A DNA stretch of 64,000 bases from Aphrophora alni. Taxonomy: Eukaryota; Arthropoda; Insecta; Hemiptera; Aphrophoridae. The translations under genes were made by a program, and so were the position numbers. The notes beneath the pieces are model-generated. The model saw only the letters and a list, made by a program, of their open reading frames with translations. It had not been told where the DNA came from and ran no database searches. The stretch covers positions 310,001 to 374,000 of the forward strand of contig OY740768.1 in the NCBI GenBank assembly GCA_963513935.1, in the 5' to 3' direction. This document shows, in pieces, positions 1-11,870 of the stretch. The number at the start of each line of letters is the position of its first letter. The stretch's first letter is position 1.

Positions 1-1929
1 AGATGAAAGACAGGGTTCTGATCCTAGATTACATGAACGTATTGCTGTGACCCCCTGACGGCTAAAGTCTAAAGTGTTACTCTTTTAACGACAAATAGGA
101 AGATTTTGTATTATTTTAAGGTTGTTTAGATCAAAGGATTTCCAAATTTAACAACAAAAAATGTTAGTTAATTTTGAAATAAAAAACATTTTCTAATTCT
201 GATAATTTTATCACAGAATCTTTTCAATTTAAAAATAAATGAATCATTGTAACTCTTTAATTACTAAGGAAAATAATTTTACCTTACGAAGGTTAGAAAG
301 ATTTTCAACTTTCACGAAAAAAAAATAAACAAAAAGTGTGACAATAATTAACTGCTACGTCTGATGGACGCGTTCATTCAGTAATATTTTATATAGTTTA
401 TAGAGAACCAATTTATTTTGTACTTTATTTAATGGAAATGGAAAATAATAAAGTAACGTGAATCTGTAGAAATAATCACTCTATCGACTAAACTTAGTCT
501 CTCGAGTCGTACCACGACTGTAGTTAAGTGACTCATTGTATAGTAGTTGTATACTGATTGTGTAGAATGACTGATTGTATAATGTTTTTGGTGTATAGGG
601 CTGAAATAATTCGTGTTGTTGACAATTAATTATCAAGCAAATAAATTTTTAGTTTTTGTAGATAACTAGGTTAGCTTTTGAGCTATAAAAACAAATTAAA
701 AAACACTCTGATCTTCATTATAATGGGAAAATATTTTGTTTCTTGTAAAGTTAAAAGTTTTGAGATTAGCGACGTTAAAAAATGTTAAACGACTGCAATT
801 TTGAAAATATTTAAAGTAAAGTTTATGTTTTTGGTTCACGTGTAGGCCGTTATATTACAAATACATAAACAAAATTAAATCTCAATGTATTAACTATTTC
901 CAAAGTTGTAACTGGGTTTTAAAAGACGAAAAGATTCCGGGCATGTTTTTATGATCTTGGAGATGCCGGGAAAACTTCGGTAAACACCCTGTATGTATAT
1001 CGTACTGATCATTAACCCAAGAAACAACAGCAATTAACGTTTATTGCTTCGAAAGTAACGGAAATTAATATTAAATATAGGCTACTCGTAGTCTCACTTA
1101 GGTAAGGTAAGTCGAAAGAAATATTAATGATTTAGCAAAGCGCGACGGAAATGTTGAGATTATTTCACTTTCCTTTACACGGGTTTGTCAAGATAAAGTT
1201 GGTTAAAGTACAACAAAAATATACATGTTTATATATAAAAGCATAACGATTTTAATCAATTTACCCCCAAAAACGCGTATACAAAGTTCAATAAGATAAT
1301 TAAAACTCACTGCAATTTAACTTCAAATCATTTTGCAGTCACGCCGTGTAATAAGAGGGGAGGGGGGATATCTAACACTTTAAATTTGTTTAAATTTAAT
1401 CTAAGAACATAAGACTAAATTAAAAATAATGATTTAAATACTTAAATTTCCAATTTTTCAATAAAACTTTTTAAGCAGAGTTTTACGTTTACCCAAGGAA
1501 TATACTTCCCACTATTGGCACAGTAATTATGAAATACCCTGTATGTAATATGAGACGAAACAAGTAACAAATAGCGTCAGAGTATGTTCTATGAATATGC
1601 CTGTTCATTTCCTCCATATCACTCGACTGCGGGGCAAAATGTCGGAAGCTGTATGATCCTATCTTACGTATGTCTGTCTGACACTTGTGGTTCGTCACTA
1701 ATGTATCCAGATTCCAAGAGGAAATTGAATGTCGGATGTGTGAAAAGAATTCATTTTTAGAATAAATGTAAAAACTGTTTATACAAATAGAGTAAAACAG
1801 GTATCTGGGATGTCGCCAGATTTATTCAAAGAAACAGATCAATAGATTTCAATCTTTATTATACACTCAAAATATAATTAAAATATAAAAATTTGATGAC
1901 GAAACAGATAGCAGCCGCGGGATTAAATA
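1..1929. other. AT-rich sequence without recognised genes
   Basis: No open frame with coding character is visible. Two short CCCTGTA strings (985-993 and 1535-1543) resemble the minus-strand ends of the CAGGGTG repeat family (H) seen elsewhere in the window, but the flanking sequence was not matched. Confidence 0.6.
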
Positions 1930-1989
1930 GAATTTGTTTTTCTCGTTTAAGGACGAAAAACCTCTGTTTCATAATCGTCTTACAGAAAA

Positions 1990-4345
1990 AGAAAAGAACA
2001 TAAAATAAAGATCCATAGAGCTCGTGAGACCTGAGGGATCTAACCCAACAATACAGTCCCTCGGGTTTGTCTAAAGATCTCAGAATAATTGTTGGGATTA
2101 CGTAGAGAGAGTCACAATTGTTAGAAGACGTCTCGAATTTCAAATATCTATTAACCGAAGGGAAGGCTATAGACAGTAAGTTAAAACTTTATTAGTTACT
2201 TCTTATTACTATTGTATGTATTCGATGTTAAGACGTGTTTACACGTGCAGATGTATCCCCCCCCCCTTGTCATCAACACCTTAAGGAAAAGAACATAAAA
2301 TAAAGATCCATAGAGCTCGTGAGACCTGAGGGATCTAACCCAACAATACAGTCCCTCGGGTTTGTCTAAAGATCTCAGAATAATTGTTGGGATTACGTAT
2401 AGAGAGTCACAATTGTTAGAAGACGTCTCGAATTTCAAATATCTATTAACCGAAGGGAAGGCTATAGACAGTAAGTTAAAACTTTATTAGTTACTTCTTA
2501 TTACTATTGTATGTATTCGATGTTAAGACGTGTTTACACGTGCAGATGTATCCCCCCCCTTGTCATCAACACCTTAAGGAAAAGAACATAAAATAAAGAT
2601 CCATAGAGCTCGTGAGACCTGAGGGATCTAACCCAACAATACAGTCCCTCGGGTTTGTCTAAAGATCTCAGAATAATTGTTGGGATTACGTATAGAGAGT
2701 CACAATTGTTAGAAGACGTCTCGAATTTCAAATATCTATTAACCGAAGGGAAGGCTATAGACAGTAAGTTAAAACTTTATTAGTTACTTCTTATTACTAT
2801 TGTATGTATTCGATGTTAAGACGTGTTTACACGTGCAGATGTATCCCCCCCCCTTGTCATCAACACCTTAAGGAAAAGAACATAAAATAAAGATCCATAG
2901 AGCTCGTGAGACCTGAGGGATCTAACCCAACAATACAGTCCCTCGGGTTTGTCTAAAGATCTCAGAATAATTGTTGGGATTACGTATAGAGAGTCACAAT
3001 TGTTAGAAGACGTCTCGAATTTCAAATATCTATTAACCGAAGGGAAGGCTATAGACAGTAAGTTAAAACTTTATTAGTTACTTCTTATTACTATTGTATG
3101 TATTCGATGTTAAGACGTGTTTACACGTGCAGATGTATCCCCCCCCCTTGTCATCAACACCTTAAGGAAAAGAACATAAAATAAAGATCCATAGAGCTCG
3201 TGAGACCTGAGGGATCTAACCCAACAATACAGTCCCTCGGGTTTGTCTAAAGATCTCAGAATAATTGTTGGGATTACGTATAGAGAGTCACAATTGTTAG
3301 AAGACGTCTCGAATTTCAAATATCTATTAACCGAAGGGAAGGCTATAGACAGTAAGTTAAAACTTTATTAGTTACTTCTTATTACTATTGTATGTATTCG
3401 ATGTTAAGACGTGTTTACACGTGCAGATGTATCCCCCGCCTTGTCATCAACACCTTAAGGAAAAGAACATAAAATAAAGATCCATAGAGCTCGTGAGACC
3501 TGAGGGATCTAACCCAACAATACAGTCCCTCGGGTTTGTCTAAAGATCTCAGAATAATTGTTGGGATTACGTATAGAGAGTCACAATTGTTAGAAGACGT
3601 CTCGAATTTCAAATATCTATTAACCGAAGGGAAGGCTATAGACAGTAAGTTAAAACTTTATTAGTTACTTCTTATTACTATTGTATGTATTCGATGTTAA
3701 GACGTGTTTACACGTGCAGATGTATCCCCCCCCCCTTGTCATCAACACCTTAAGGAAAAGAACATAAAATAAAGATCCATAGAGCTCGTGAGACCTGAGG
3801 GATCTAACCCAACAATACAGTCCCTCGGGTTTGTCTAAAGATCTCAGAATAATTGTTGGGATTACGTATAGAGAGTCACAATTGTTAGAAGACGTCTCGA
3901 ATTTCAAATATCTATTAACCGAAGGGAAGGCTATAGACAGTAAGTTAAAACTTTATTAGTTACTTCTTATTACTATTGTATGTATTCGATGTTAAGACGT
4001 GTTTACACGTGCAGATGTATCCCCCCCCTTGTCATCAACACCTTAAGGAAAAGAACATAAAATAAATATCCATAGAGCTCGTGAGACCTGAGGGATCTAA
4101 CCCAACAATACAGTCCCTCGGGTTTGTCTAAAGATCTCAGAATAATTGTTGGGATTACGTATAGAGAGTCACAATTGTTAGAAGACGTCTCGAATTTCAA
4201 ATATCTATTAACCGAAGGGAAGGCTATAGACAGTAAGTTAAAACTTTATTAGTTACTTCTTATTACTATTGTATGTATTCGATGTTAAGACGTGTTTACA
4301 CGTGCAGATGTATCCCCCCCCCCCTGTCATCAACACCTTAAGGAA
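1990..4345 (+). repeat. ~294-bp tandem array, 8 copies, derived from family A
   Basis: Eight head-to-tail copies, with unit lengths of 293-295 bp measured between equivalent points (2143, 2438, 2731, 3025, 3319, 3612, 3907, 4200 on the minus-strand open frame). Copies are nearly identical apart from a C-run of about 7-11 nt per unit (for example near 2259 and 3727). One unit has G within the C-run (near 3437), and one has AATAT for AAGAT (near 4067). Each unit contains AAAGAACATAAAATAAAG and GAGGGATCTAACCC from dispersed family A, but lacks the ~85 bp normally between them. Each also holds a short inverted repeat (CCCAACAAT / ATTGTTGGG). The repeated minus-strand open frame (MKFETSSNNCDSLYVIP...) is a by-product of duplication and is not called as a gene. 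Confidence 0.95.
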
Positions 4346-4525
4346 AATAACATAAAAAAATGACCCCTAGTCCTCGAATACACTAGTAGCATGATAGAAA
4401 GAGAACAAGAATTAGTCCCGATAGGAATGATGTAAGAGAGGGGTTTAACCCGAGACTAAATGAAAAATGTGTACATCCAGGTGGACACTTATATGTTCTC
4501 AGTCATCTCGGATTTTAAATTCAAT
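4346..4525 (+). repeat. Dispersed repeat family A, fuller copy ending the tandem array
   Basis: Directly continues the last tandem unit. It contains, in order, AACATAAAAAAATGACC, CCTCGAATACACTAGTAG, AGAGAACAAGAATTAG and GAGGGGTTTAACCCGAGAC. These match the order in other family A copies at 22070-22275, 28005-28650 and 29930-30345, including the internal part absent from the array units. Non-coding and of unknown class; SINE- or MITE-like size. Confidence 0.75.
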
Positions 4526-5560
4526 ATAAACTAATACTCATAATTACAAAGATTTTCCTGTAATTTTAATTCAAGTAAAAGACGTTTTTCTTAAACAAAA
4601 CTACGAGTAATGAGGAATAGCTCGTAGTGTTGTAGTCAATGTTTTTTTTTAAATGGCTAACAGTTCTATTGTTTCTTTTTAAAAACTAAAACATTTTGAT
4701 TCATTCCGTTTTCCTTTTACAACTGAAATTTTTTTTCTTTTGTACATTTTTGTAAATTGAACGGTTTTTAAGATATTCCACATTACACCTTTTATACAGT
4801 AGGGTTTATAAAATAGGAGGGTGGCTGAAAAGAAACTACCACCTCCTCTTATGTTTTTAAATATTTTAGTAATTCTGTTTAGGTGAGAAGGGCTTCCTAA
4901 AGGTTTATCATAATTTTAAACAGCAGCTATAGGCTTGAGATACCTCATTTTAAACGTTTCTGTGAAAGAAGAAAAATGACTTAAGAAAATTAAATTCTGA
5001 TAACCCAAAAACCAAATGGCGACTAAGATAGATCCCACTGTATGATGTTATGTACCTACATGCAGGTTAGGTGTTGATAAGAGATTTAAGGAGATCTTAT
5101 ATTTGTATCAATGAACCAATATTTAGAAAAATCTATCACCTTTTGAGTCTATCTTTCGTAGCCTACTAGCTCCATAAATAAACTTTTTAGCCGCCATTTT
5201 GTTTTGGGTAGTCAGAATTTAATTTTCTTTGTATTTTTTCTTGTCTAACAGAGACTTTAAAATGAGATAACACAAGCCTTTACGTGAAATTTGTCAGTAA
5301 TCCCCATTCCCTAGCATCTACAATAAAAATAACCTAAACATTTGCCTTTTTAGGTTCATTTCGCCTAAAAAGATTTCTGAAAACAGAATATATATATTAT
5401 GCAATTGGTAGTTTCTTGTATACAAAAAGTGTTCTAATCGAGGTAAATCAATAATTCGACTATTTAATTGTATTACAATTTTTTATATTTTATATTTTAC
5501 TTCTTGAAAATACAAAGAGATTAACAGAGAAGCGGAATAGTCCGTACATCTCGGTAGGTA
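4526..5560. other. No recognised feature
   Basis: AT-rich DNA with homopolymer runs; no coding open frame, RNA gene or repeat structure was recognised. Confidence 0.6.
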
Positions 5561-5589
5561 CCCTGTATTTAAGTATTATTTAGTTACAT

Positions 5590-5925
5590 TACCCTATGTC
5601 TCCGATGTTTGCGTGTCTGAACCTCTCTGGAGTTACGTCGTCGTCTCACAGATGAAGGGGTTGGTGAAGGGCGGTGTAAGAGCCGACGTACAATCTTCAT
5701 GTTCACTCAACAACTAAACAGTGAACGTCGTCATGAAAGACGAGGGGCGGTACTGAAACCTTACACGGTTAAGTCCTCCCACAGAGATAAGCCACTCACA
5801 TGGCCTACCATTGCACTAAACGAAATGGGTCAAAAAATCTATCTTAATATTAGTTTTGAGCGTGAGCCCAAAAAAGTGATTTTTGCAATAATTTGGCAGC
5901 ACGACCGATTTTTAAATAAATAAAA
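5590..5925. other. GC-richer island, open frames on both strands, unassigned
   Basis: This block is clearly less AT-rich than its surroundings. A plus-strand frame of 74 codons starts at 5699 (MFTQQLNSERRHERRGA...). On the minus strand an Arg-rich frame of ~38 codons starts near 5699 (MKIVRRLLHRPSPTPSS...). Alternatively, an AG acceptor near 5730 would open the phase-0 frame LLSEHEDCTSALTPPFTN. A short inverted repeat GTTCACT / AGTGAAC flanks 12 nt near 5700-5735. It may be an exon, a transposon end or an old insertion; nothing is recognised. Confidence 0.3.
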
Positions 5926-6056
5926 TTTAATCATATCTCAAAACTTTTACTCAAAAATTGGCGACACCTTTCATAAGAAAAAACAAAAAAAAAATCCAAT
6001 TTCGTCAAAATCGTCTATTGACTTTTATTAAACCTACCTAAAAAAGGTAAACCTAC

Positions 6057-6080
6057 TTTTATTAAACCTACCTAACCTAA
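6057..6080 (-). repeat. Short TTAGG-type motif
   Basis: CCTACCTAACCTAACCC is a few units of the arthropod telomere-like repeat read on the minus strand. Too short to be more than an interstitial scrap. Confidence 0.5.
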
Positions 6081-6254
6081 CCCTTTTGGAATAAACAAAA
6101 TGTATGGCGCAATCTCTTAGACTTGCTATATTATTGTACCAAATTGGTTCCCGTATAATTTGCACACACAAACAGAAAATAACTTTGAACGTCAGTTATT
6201 ATTAACTCAATTTCAATGAGAAACATATTTTGTGAATATCAAGATTGACGTTTT

Positions 6255-6560
6255 CAACAACGCGTCCGTCCGTCGACGGTGTATTTGAGCGCGATGGCAA
6301 TAACAAATATTAAAATAGGAACATGAAAGTATGCTTTTATACACAACCCTATTGAAATGTCATAAAGTCTTCAAACACACTAAATTTGATAGTGGATGTA
6401 AGATTTAATTCTGCATGTAATGGTACCGCCCCATCTCTCTGCTATAATAAATAGCGAACTTATTACCTTCCTGAAATATAAAATATTTATAGGATGGAAT
6501 CTCCATCTCAATGTACAAGTTCCAGGCCTGCTAGATACTGGTGCCAGCGAAGAGAGTGAA
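6255..6560 (+). repeat. Dispersed repeat family B, degenerate copy
   Basis: Contains GTCCGTCCGTCGAC, then AAAATAGGAACATGAAAGT, a CCCTATT motif and TTCTGCATGTAATGGTACCG. The same string order recurs at 17990-18530, 20010-20590 and (reversed) 50270-50650. Non-coding, function unknown. Confidence 0.7.
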
Positions 6561-6599
6561 AATAATTAAATATAGACACATCTATATCGTTAAGCGATT

Positions 6600-7022
6600 G
6601 CTGAATCAATAAATTCTGGAAAAATCTGTAAAAACACATTGTTGGATGTAGCGAGAGAATGGATCGGCCGATTTCATTTTTATTTTTACAAAAAAAACGA
6701 CGGATTCAGAATTTTTGTTAATTTCAGTAGTAATTATGGAAAGTTTTAAATGAACACTCTGTAGAACTTTAGTGGAAATAATAAAACTGGAATTGAAAAT
6801 CTCAGTGGTGGCCATTTTAAACATTTTTTGATCATATCTGGAGTGTTATTCAACTTTGAATACATTATATGTGAAGGTTTCAATTCCACCTCTCTACGAT
6901 TTCAAGTAGCAAAGTTATTTATTGTCAAAAAATATTATTTCGATGCTGAGAAAAACATTTTCCATTGCGATATCCAATCAAAAATCTTGTGGTACTTACG
7001 ATATAAAAACTTACAGGGTTAA
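6600..7022 (+). repeat. Dispersed repeat family B, second adjacent copy
   Basis: GTGGCCATTTTAAACATTTT, TCATATCTGGAGTGTTATTC and ACCTCTCTACGATTTCAAG match the central and 3' parts of family B. Short open frames on both strands here (6606-6824 minus, 6828-7022 plus) lie wholly inside the repeat and show no conserved protein. Confidence 0.65.
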
Positions 7023-7920
7023 AAACTACAATGTTTACACTTGTTTTAGGTAAATAAGCAAACCCTTAACAGCTGTTTTCTGTGAAGTAAAATGAAAATA
7101 ACTTTAGCCTACCGTTCAGGATTAATTGGCAATGCAAAATGAATCTTAACCGCTCTCATTAGAGTTGGATTTTAAATTTAATACGCAAGCGAAGCCAGTT
7201 TAGGCACTTATTTAAATCATTTTCGCTACACAAATTGTCTACGAATTTCCCATCTGTTTCTTAAATTTTGAATTAATCTTTGAAGAGTTTAGGCACCTTC
7301 CGTTTAGTTTCATTATTTTATTATATTTACTTAATTACATGAGACTGTCTGTTCATAACAACTAAACTAGTTACGCCTACTACCAATTATTGTTATAACT
7401 GCAAAAATTAGATGCAGCTGCTGTGTCCTTAATTGCAAATTGTAGAAGTTTTAACAAATCTTAGAGGCCGTGGGAACGCTCTTATTCCAAGCTAGTAAAT
7501 TACCAAGAATTATTTGTTGTAGTTTTTTGCCGATATTTCGACTATCCTTTGACTTACAATAAAAATACAGATATTTTCAGCGTTAAAAGGAACAAAAATT
7601 TGTGTCGGTATTATTTGAAATGGTTTTATGGATAATAATAATTATGTTTAGACATATTAGACATTATGAATCTACTTTTATTAAATATAATCGTATTCTG
7701 ATGGTAAAGCTAGTAAAATTCTAATACTTTTTTGTTTCGTTAAAATAGAAATAAAATATAATGTACATGTGTAAATGCCTAATTGTAATACGTCACTATT
7801 TCAGTAGGTTATCAAAGCTATACAGTAATTCCGCGACGCAGCAGCACTAATCAAAGCTTGTACCGGCGCGACACCTAGCAGCGAACTACAGAACTACGTC
7901 AAGCTATAAATAAACTTATT
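7023..7920. other. No recognised feature upstream of the internal exon
   Basis: AT-rich. If the exon at 7928-8042 is real, this is the start of its downstream intron on the minus strand. I see no convincing further exon. Confidence 0.5.
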
Positions 7921-7927
7921 TTCTTAC

Positions 7928-8042
7928 CTGTTCTTCAACGGGTTCCTCGAACATTTCAATAGGGCGGCCGTTTTGAAGTGGAGATGATGGCGGTGATATA
8001 GGTGTAATGGAACCAATACTTGGAGATGTAACATCATTTTCC
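7928..8042 (-). CDS. Internal coding exon, Ser/Pro-rich, gene unknown
   Basis: On the minus strand a pyrimidine-rich acceptor (TTTATTTTTGCAG, ending at 8043) precedes a 115-nt block that ends CAG/GTAAGA (donor GT at 7927-7926). After one leading base the frame encodes 38 residues with no stop: it starts ENDVTSPSIGSITPISPP, continues with SSPLQNGRPIEMF and ends EEPVEEQ in phase 0. Both splice sites are near consensus, and the block is less AT-rich than the surrounding sequence. The Ser-Pro dipeptides and acidic tail suggest a disordered linker with possible proline-directed phosphorylation sites; that is inference. The leading single base complements the phase-2 end of the exon at 61529-61722 on the same strand. 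A second open frame (MMLHLQVLVPLHLYHRHH) overlaps it but is less protein-like. No next exon was found with confidence before position 1. Confidence 0.6.
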
Positions 8043-8116
8043 CTGCAAAAATAAACCATAAAAGATGAAAAACGTCTACATTGGCACTACTGACAACATG
8101 AAAAGTTAAATACATC

Positions 8117-8120
<4 letters not shown>

Positions 8121-8163
<43 letters not shown>
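8121..8163. repeat. (TA)n microsatellite
   Basis: About 21 uninterrupted TA dinucleotides. Confidence 0.98.
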
Positions 8164-8167
<4 letters not shown>

Positions 8168-8689
8168 TTACAGCTGTTTAATCAGATTGTTATTATATGC
8201 ATAATTATAATAAAAATAAGAAGGGACTACACTGAAGTTCTGAAAATGATGAGATAAAACTTTACTAAATTTCTAAAATACTAACATTTATATTTTCTTT
8301 ATAAATTGTAAAAAAGTAACTTCGTACAATTGAAAAGTAAACAGTTTTTCTAAAACAAAAACTCGTTTGGGAAGTTCCGAACATAGGCCTAATTTGTACT
8401 TATTATGCTTGTTTGTTTGGGCTACAGAGGTATAAAATAAACAATTTTATCTTGTTTTTCCACAAATTTTGTTTATTACTTACTATATTTTCTTATGATC
8501 TGTCTTATTTTCAAAATTTTTCCGTTTTAAATTCTAAAATGATGCTATTTCGAAAACTAAATATATCCGGACTTATGTTTATTGGAACTTTTCCCCTTAT
8601 TTTCACCTTTAGAAAAGCCTGGTGAAACTTGGAACTATATTTTCTAAACACTCTGTATATACAATAATGAGGTTCAGAAACCATGTGGA

Positions 8690-8825
8690 ACTAGATAAGA
8701 GCTTTTGATCTACCAATACTATTCAACCTTTCCTACAAAGCCCAAGAAACCAATGTTTGGATATTTTTAGATAATCTTCTTCTATTACATTTTATGTTCG
8801 GGCTGGGTAAGTACCATGACATCAA
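8690..8825 (-). repeat. Dispersed repeat family C, minus copy
   Basis: Reverse complement carries GGTACTTACCCAGCCC, then TTGGTTTCTTGGGCTTTGTA and GGAAAGGTTGAATAG. The same succession occurs on the plus strand at 22015-22075, 22728-22900 and 50030-50195. Confidence 0.65.
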
Positions 8826-9180
8826 CATGTTTTTACTTTTATTACCACTATAAACACTTTCCCTATCATTTAATTAAATAATAACCTATATATAATGACT
8901 CCATTAAAGGAGTAGGCCTATCATCAATCACAAGTAATTAAAAAAACTTGTCCATTGTAAAGTAAAAGTTGCAATAAGTATGACCCACCCCGAGGCAAGC
9001 TATCAATCATAAGGGGTAAAACAGAAGAATAATTTGGCGCTTAATGTATGCAGCGGCAAATTGTATCCACTGTAACACCAAATTCTATTATTTTATTTCT
9101 GAAATATTTGTAGATAAATATTTAGAATATTTCAAAAAGCAGCTAAACCATCGGAATAACTATCTATTTCATTGGAACCC

Positions 9181-9190
9181 CCCCCCCCCC
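9181..9190 (+). repeat. Poly-C tract
   Basis: Run of ten or more C residues in otherwise AT-rich sequence, just after a weak 75-codon open frame that is not called. Confidence 0.8.
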
Positions 9191-9574
9191 ACTTGTTTAA
9201 AATCGATCAATATCTCGGCCATCACAGCCTTATACATAAATAGAAGAATAACACAAAATAAAGACTACTAGCTCTTTAAAATACAAAAAGTAGGAGTCAA
9301 TCTTTAGTAGTTTTTGAGATATTTGACATATATTTAGATGGTGGTTGGACTCCCCATAATCTATTCCTTACTACCATCTGGTACAAAGTTTCCAAGTTAT
9401 AACTCCTCTAACCTCTACCTCACATAAATATGCGTCTTTAGATCAAAGTTGAGATTAGATTTTCTTTCATTGTTTATACTGGATATGAAATGTTGTGATT
9501 ACTTTATTTCAGTAGTTATTCCTTGATATGAAATTCTCCAACAAGAATGTTTTTTCCTCTCACATATAAGTAGT

Positions 9575-9835
9575 ACAAAGAAAGTTATCCGATGGGTTGA
9601 AACACGTGCCAAAATTCTACGGAAATATGTTTTTGTGCCAAAAAAAAGTGGTTTTGGGAATGTCTGGTGTCAGGACAGTGAAGAGTAGGAACAAGTGCCA
9701 GCCGAGTCAAAATTTGACAAGGGTAATCCAGGTAACTTTGTGTTTGGCGGAGTGAGAGCCAGTGGTGGGAGGGGGCAGGCCTGACATTGAGAAGGTGGAG
9801 AAATGCCATTAGTCATAATAGAGGAAGCAAAGGAT
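9575..9835. other. GC-richer block, possible degenerate coding or transposon sequence
   Basis: The plus strand reads RWVETRAKILRKYVFVPK onward for ~34 codons before a stop; the minus strand holds a 74-codon frame starting MAFLHLLNVRPAPSHHWL. Composition differs from the flanks, as expected of an old insertion or exon, but no family is recognised. Confidence 0.25.
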
Positions 9836-10400
9836 TCCCAGAATATTTTCTGCCTATATAGAAGGGAAAGATATACAAACTGAGGACAATATCGGGTACA
9901 TTAATGTTATATTGTCCGATTTTACTATGATGTTTATATAATAACCTAACCTGTTTGTGGTGATTCTTGCAAACATTAATTTACCCTACATTTCTGTTGA
10001 CCAAAAACTCCTCTTCCTCCAAAAACACGGTTTCTACCTACCAGCTGGCATTCGCTCCTCAAGTGCATTTTTGACAGATGTCACTAAATAGGTACTGGCT
10101 TTCGGTATTTTCATCTACCACTGCTTTACAGTGAAAACGGGTGGACCGATTTCAATCAAATTTATTTGTTAACGTATTTAAAGCATATCTCGTGAAGTAT
10201 TATTATTTATATGTTACAGGCTCTATTTAAATACATAAGTATCTGTAGAGCTATTGTTTTAAAACATAATACAAATTTCACAAACGTTGATGAAAGGAAA
10301 CCCTTGTACCAACTTGTATTTCTCATAAGAAATACACAGTAATATAATTATTATTTATTTATTTTTAATTTATTCATTTAAAAATAATAATAATAATAAA

Positions 10401-10484
10401 AGGGGGAGTGATTAATCAAAAACAAGTTAAACGGATTTAGATAAGCCAATAGATAAAAATAAGGGATGAAAAGTGGAGGAGCGA
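10401..10484 (+). repeat. Solitary copy of the ~81-bp monomer of the 58.8-60.3 kb array
   Basis: GGGGGAGTGATTAATCA, AACAAGTTAAACGGATTTAG and ATAAGCCAATAGATAAA match the array consensus in order with a few substitutions, ending GTGGAGGAGCGAG where the array has GTGGAGAGA. It stands alone ~48 kb from the array, preceded by a short (AAT)n run. Confidence 0.8.
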
Positions 10485-10534
10485 GTTGTTTAATTAAACG
10501 AATCCAAACCTAGGATGATCAGTACTATTAAGTG

Positions 10535-10568
10535 TTTTGAGAATGGAGTATATCCGAAACGCGTCAAC
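10535..10568 (+). repeat. Stem-loop plus GAAACG motif
   Basis: GAATGGAGTATATCCGAAACG: a short stem (GGA/TCC) immediately followed by GAAACG. The same design recurs at 26025-26057 (minus), 35655-35700, 37960-38012 and 45998-46040. Such tails are associated with Penelope-like and other retroelement ends; that link is from memory and tentative. Confidence 0.4.
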
Positions 10569-11339
10569 ATTTGTGAGATTAACGAAGCTGAGGTAAAGTC
10601 TAGAGACATCAATTTCTAACGCGATAAGTTTTTATCTGCTCCACAAATTATTGATTTTACATTTAGTCCTCCGTTGATGTTTAGACTATCTGTAAATTGT
10701 TATCACCAACAGAAAATGTAGACTATCACACGTCAATTTTTCAAAACTTTAAGCGCTTATAACTCCTAAACGAGTGGGTTTATCAAAAAGTTACAAAGAA
10801 TAAAAACGTCTTATATTTAGTATAAAATGTAGGGAATGGTATAGCCGGCATATTGGTTAATGGCGTATTTGAAGGTTCCCCATTAACAGATCAATACTTT
10901 ACGAGATACCGTCATCCTGTATACTGGTCAGTTTGGTGCGAAACTAAATCTATTTTAAGAAATCTTGTCAAAAAGGCCAGTTAGAGAGTTAGCGGTATAA
11001 AGTACACATAATTATGTAGGCAATCCAATCAAGCCAAGCTATGTAATGTGAAGGTTTATTACGGCCTCAAGCATTCTGCCAAAACTGCATGTAAAATAAA
11101 AAAACACTTCACGAATCAATTGGAAAGTAATAAAATGAACCTGAATTGCCGTAGGGCCGATTCGACCTTTAAGACGACGTTTATGGTGCATTTTCACTTT
11201 GATACGTAAATCCAAATCTGAGTTTTCTGACAATGACGAATAAATTTTGTTTTTATTACGTTTGTGAATTGTTAGCAGCATTTAATTTGTAACAGATTTT
11301 AATTCCACTTCATGTTTTTTAATATTCATACATTTAAAT

Positions 11340-11870
11340 TTTTTGACTTTCAAGGTCATTTGTTCCCTGAAACAATTATTATCTTTACACTTTTAGTGTA
11401 GAAAATGAGAAATAATTATTAATCCGATTTGACTTTTCCAAGATATTATACAAATTATTTTATGATATCCTAATTAGGACTTTCAAGAATTTGTTTCCTG
11501 AAAGAATTCTCAATTCTGCACTTAGGAGTGAGAAAAATGTTTATTCACATTTGGATTTTCTAAGATATTTAACAAATTATTTGTTGATCTCCTAATTTGG
11601 ACTTTCAAGAATTTGTTTCCTGAAAGAATTCTCAATTCTGCACTTAGGAGTGAGAAAAATGTTTATTCACATTTGGATTTTCTAAGATATTTAACAAATT
11701 ATTTGTTGATCTCCTAATTTGGACTTTCAAGAATTTGTTTCCTGAAAGAATTCTCAATTCTGCACTTAGGAGTGAGAAAAATGTTTATTCACATTTGGAT
11801 TTTCCAAGATATTTAACAAATTAGTTGATCTCCTAATTTGGACTTTCAAGAATTTGTTTCACAAAACTAT
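11340..11870 (+). repeat. ~122-bp tandem array, about 4 copies
   Basis: GACTTTCAAG recurs at 11345 (diverged copy), 11478, 11600, 11722 and 11841. The central units are near identical (122, 122 and 119 bp) and share TTTCCTGAAAGAATTCTC and CACTTAGGAGTGAGAAAAA. The first unit is older and longer (133 bp), as expected of an array growing from one side. Confidence 0.95.

Noticed and set aside
1859..4200. Eight repeated minus-strand frames (MKFETSSNNCDSLYVIP...) as a gene family
   Set aside because: They are the same frame copied by the 294-bp array; the tails differ only through C-run length changes, and no start context or splice logic supports genes.
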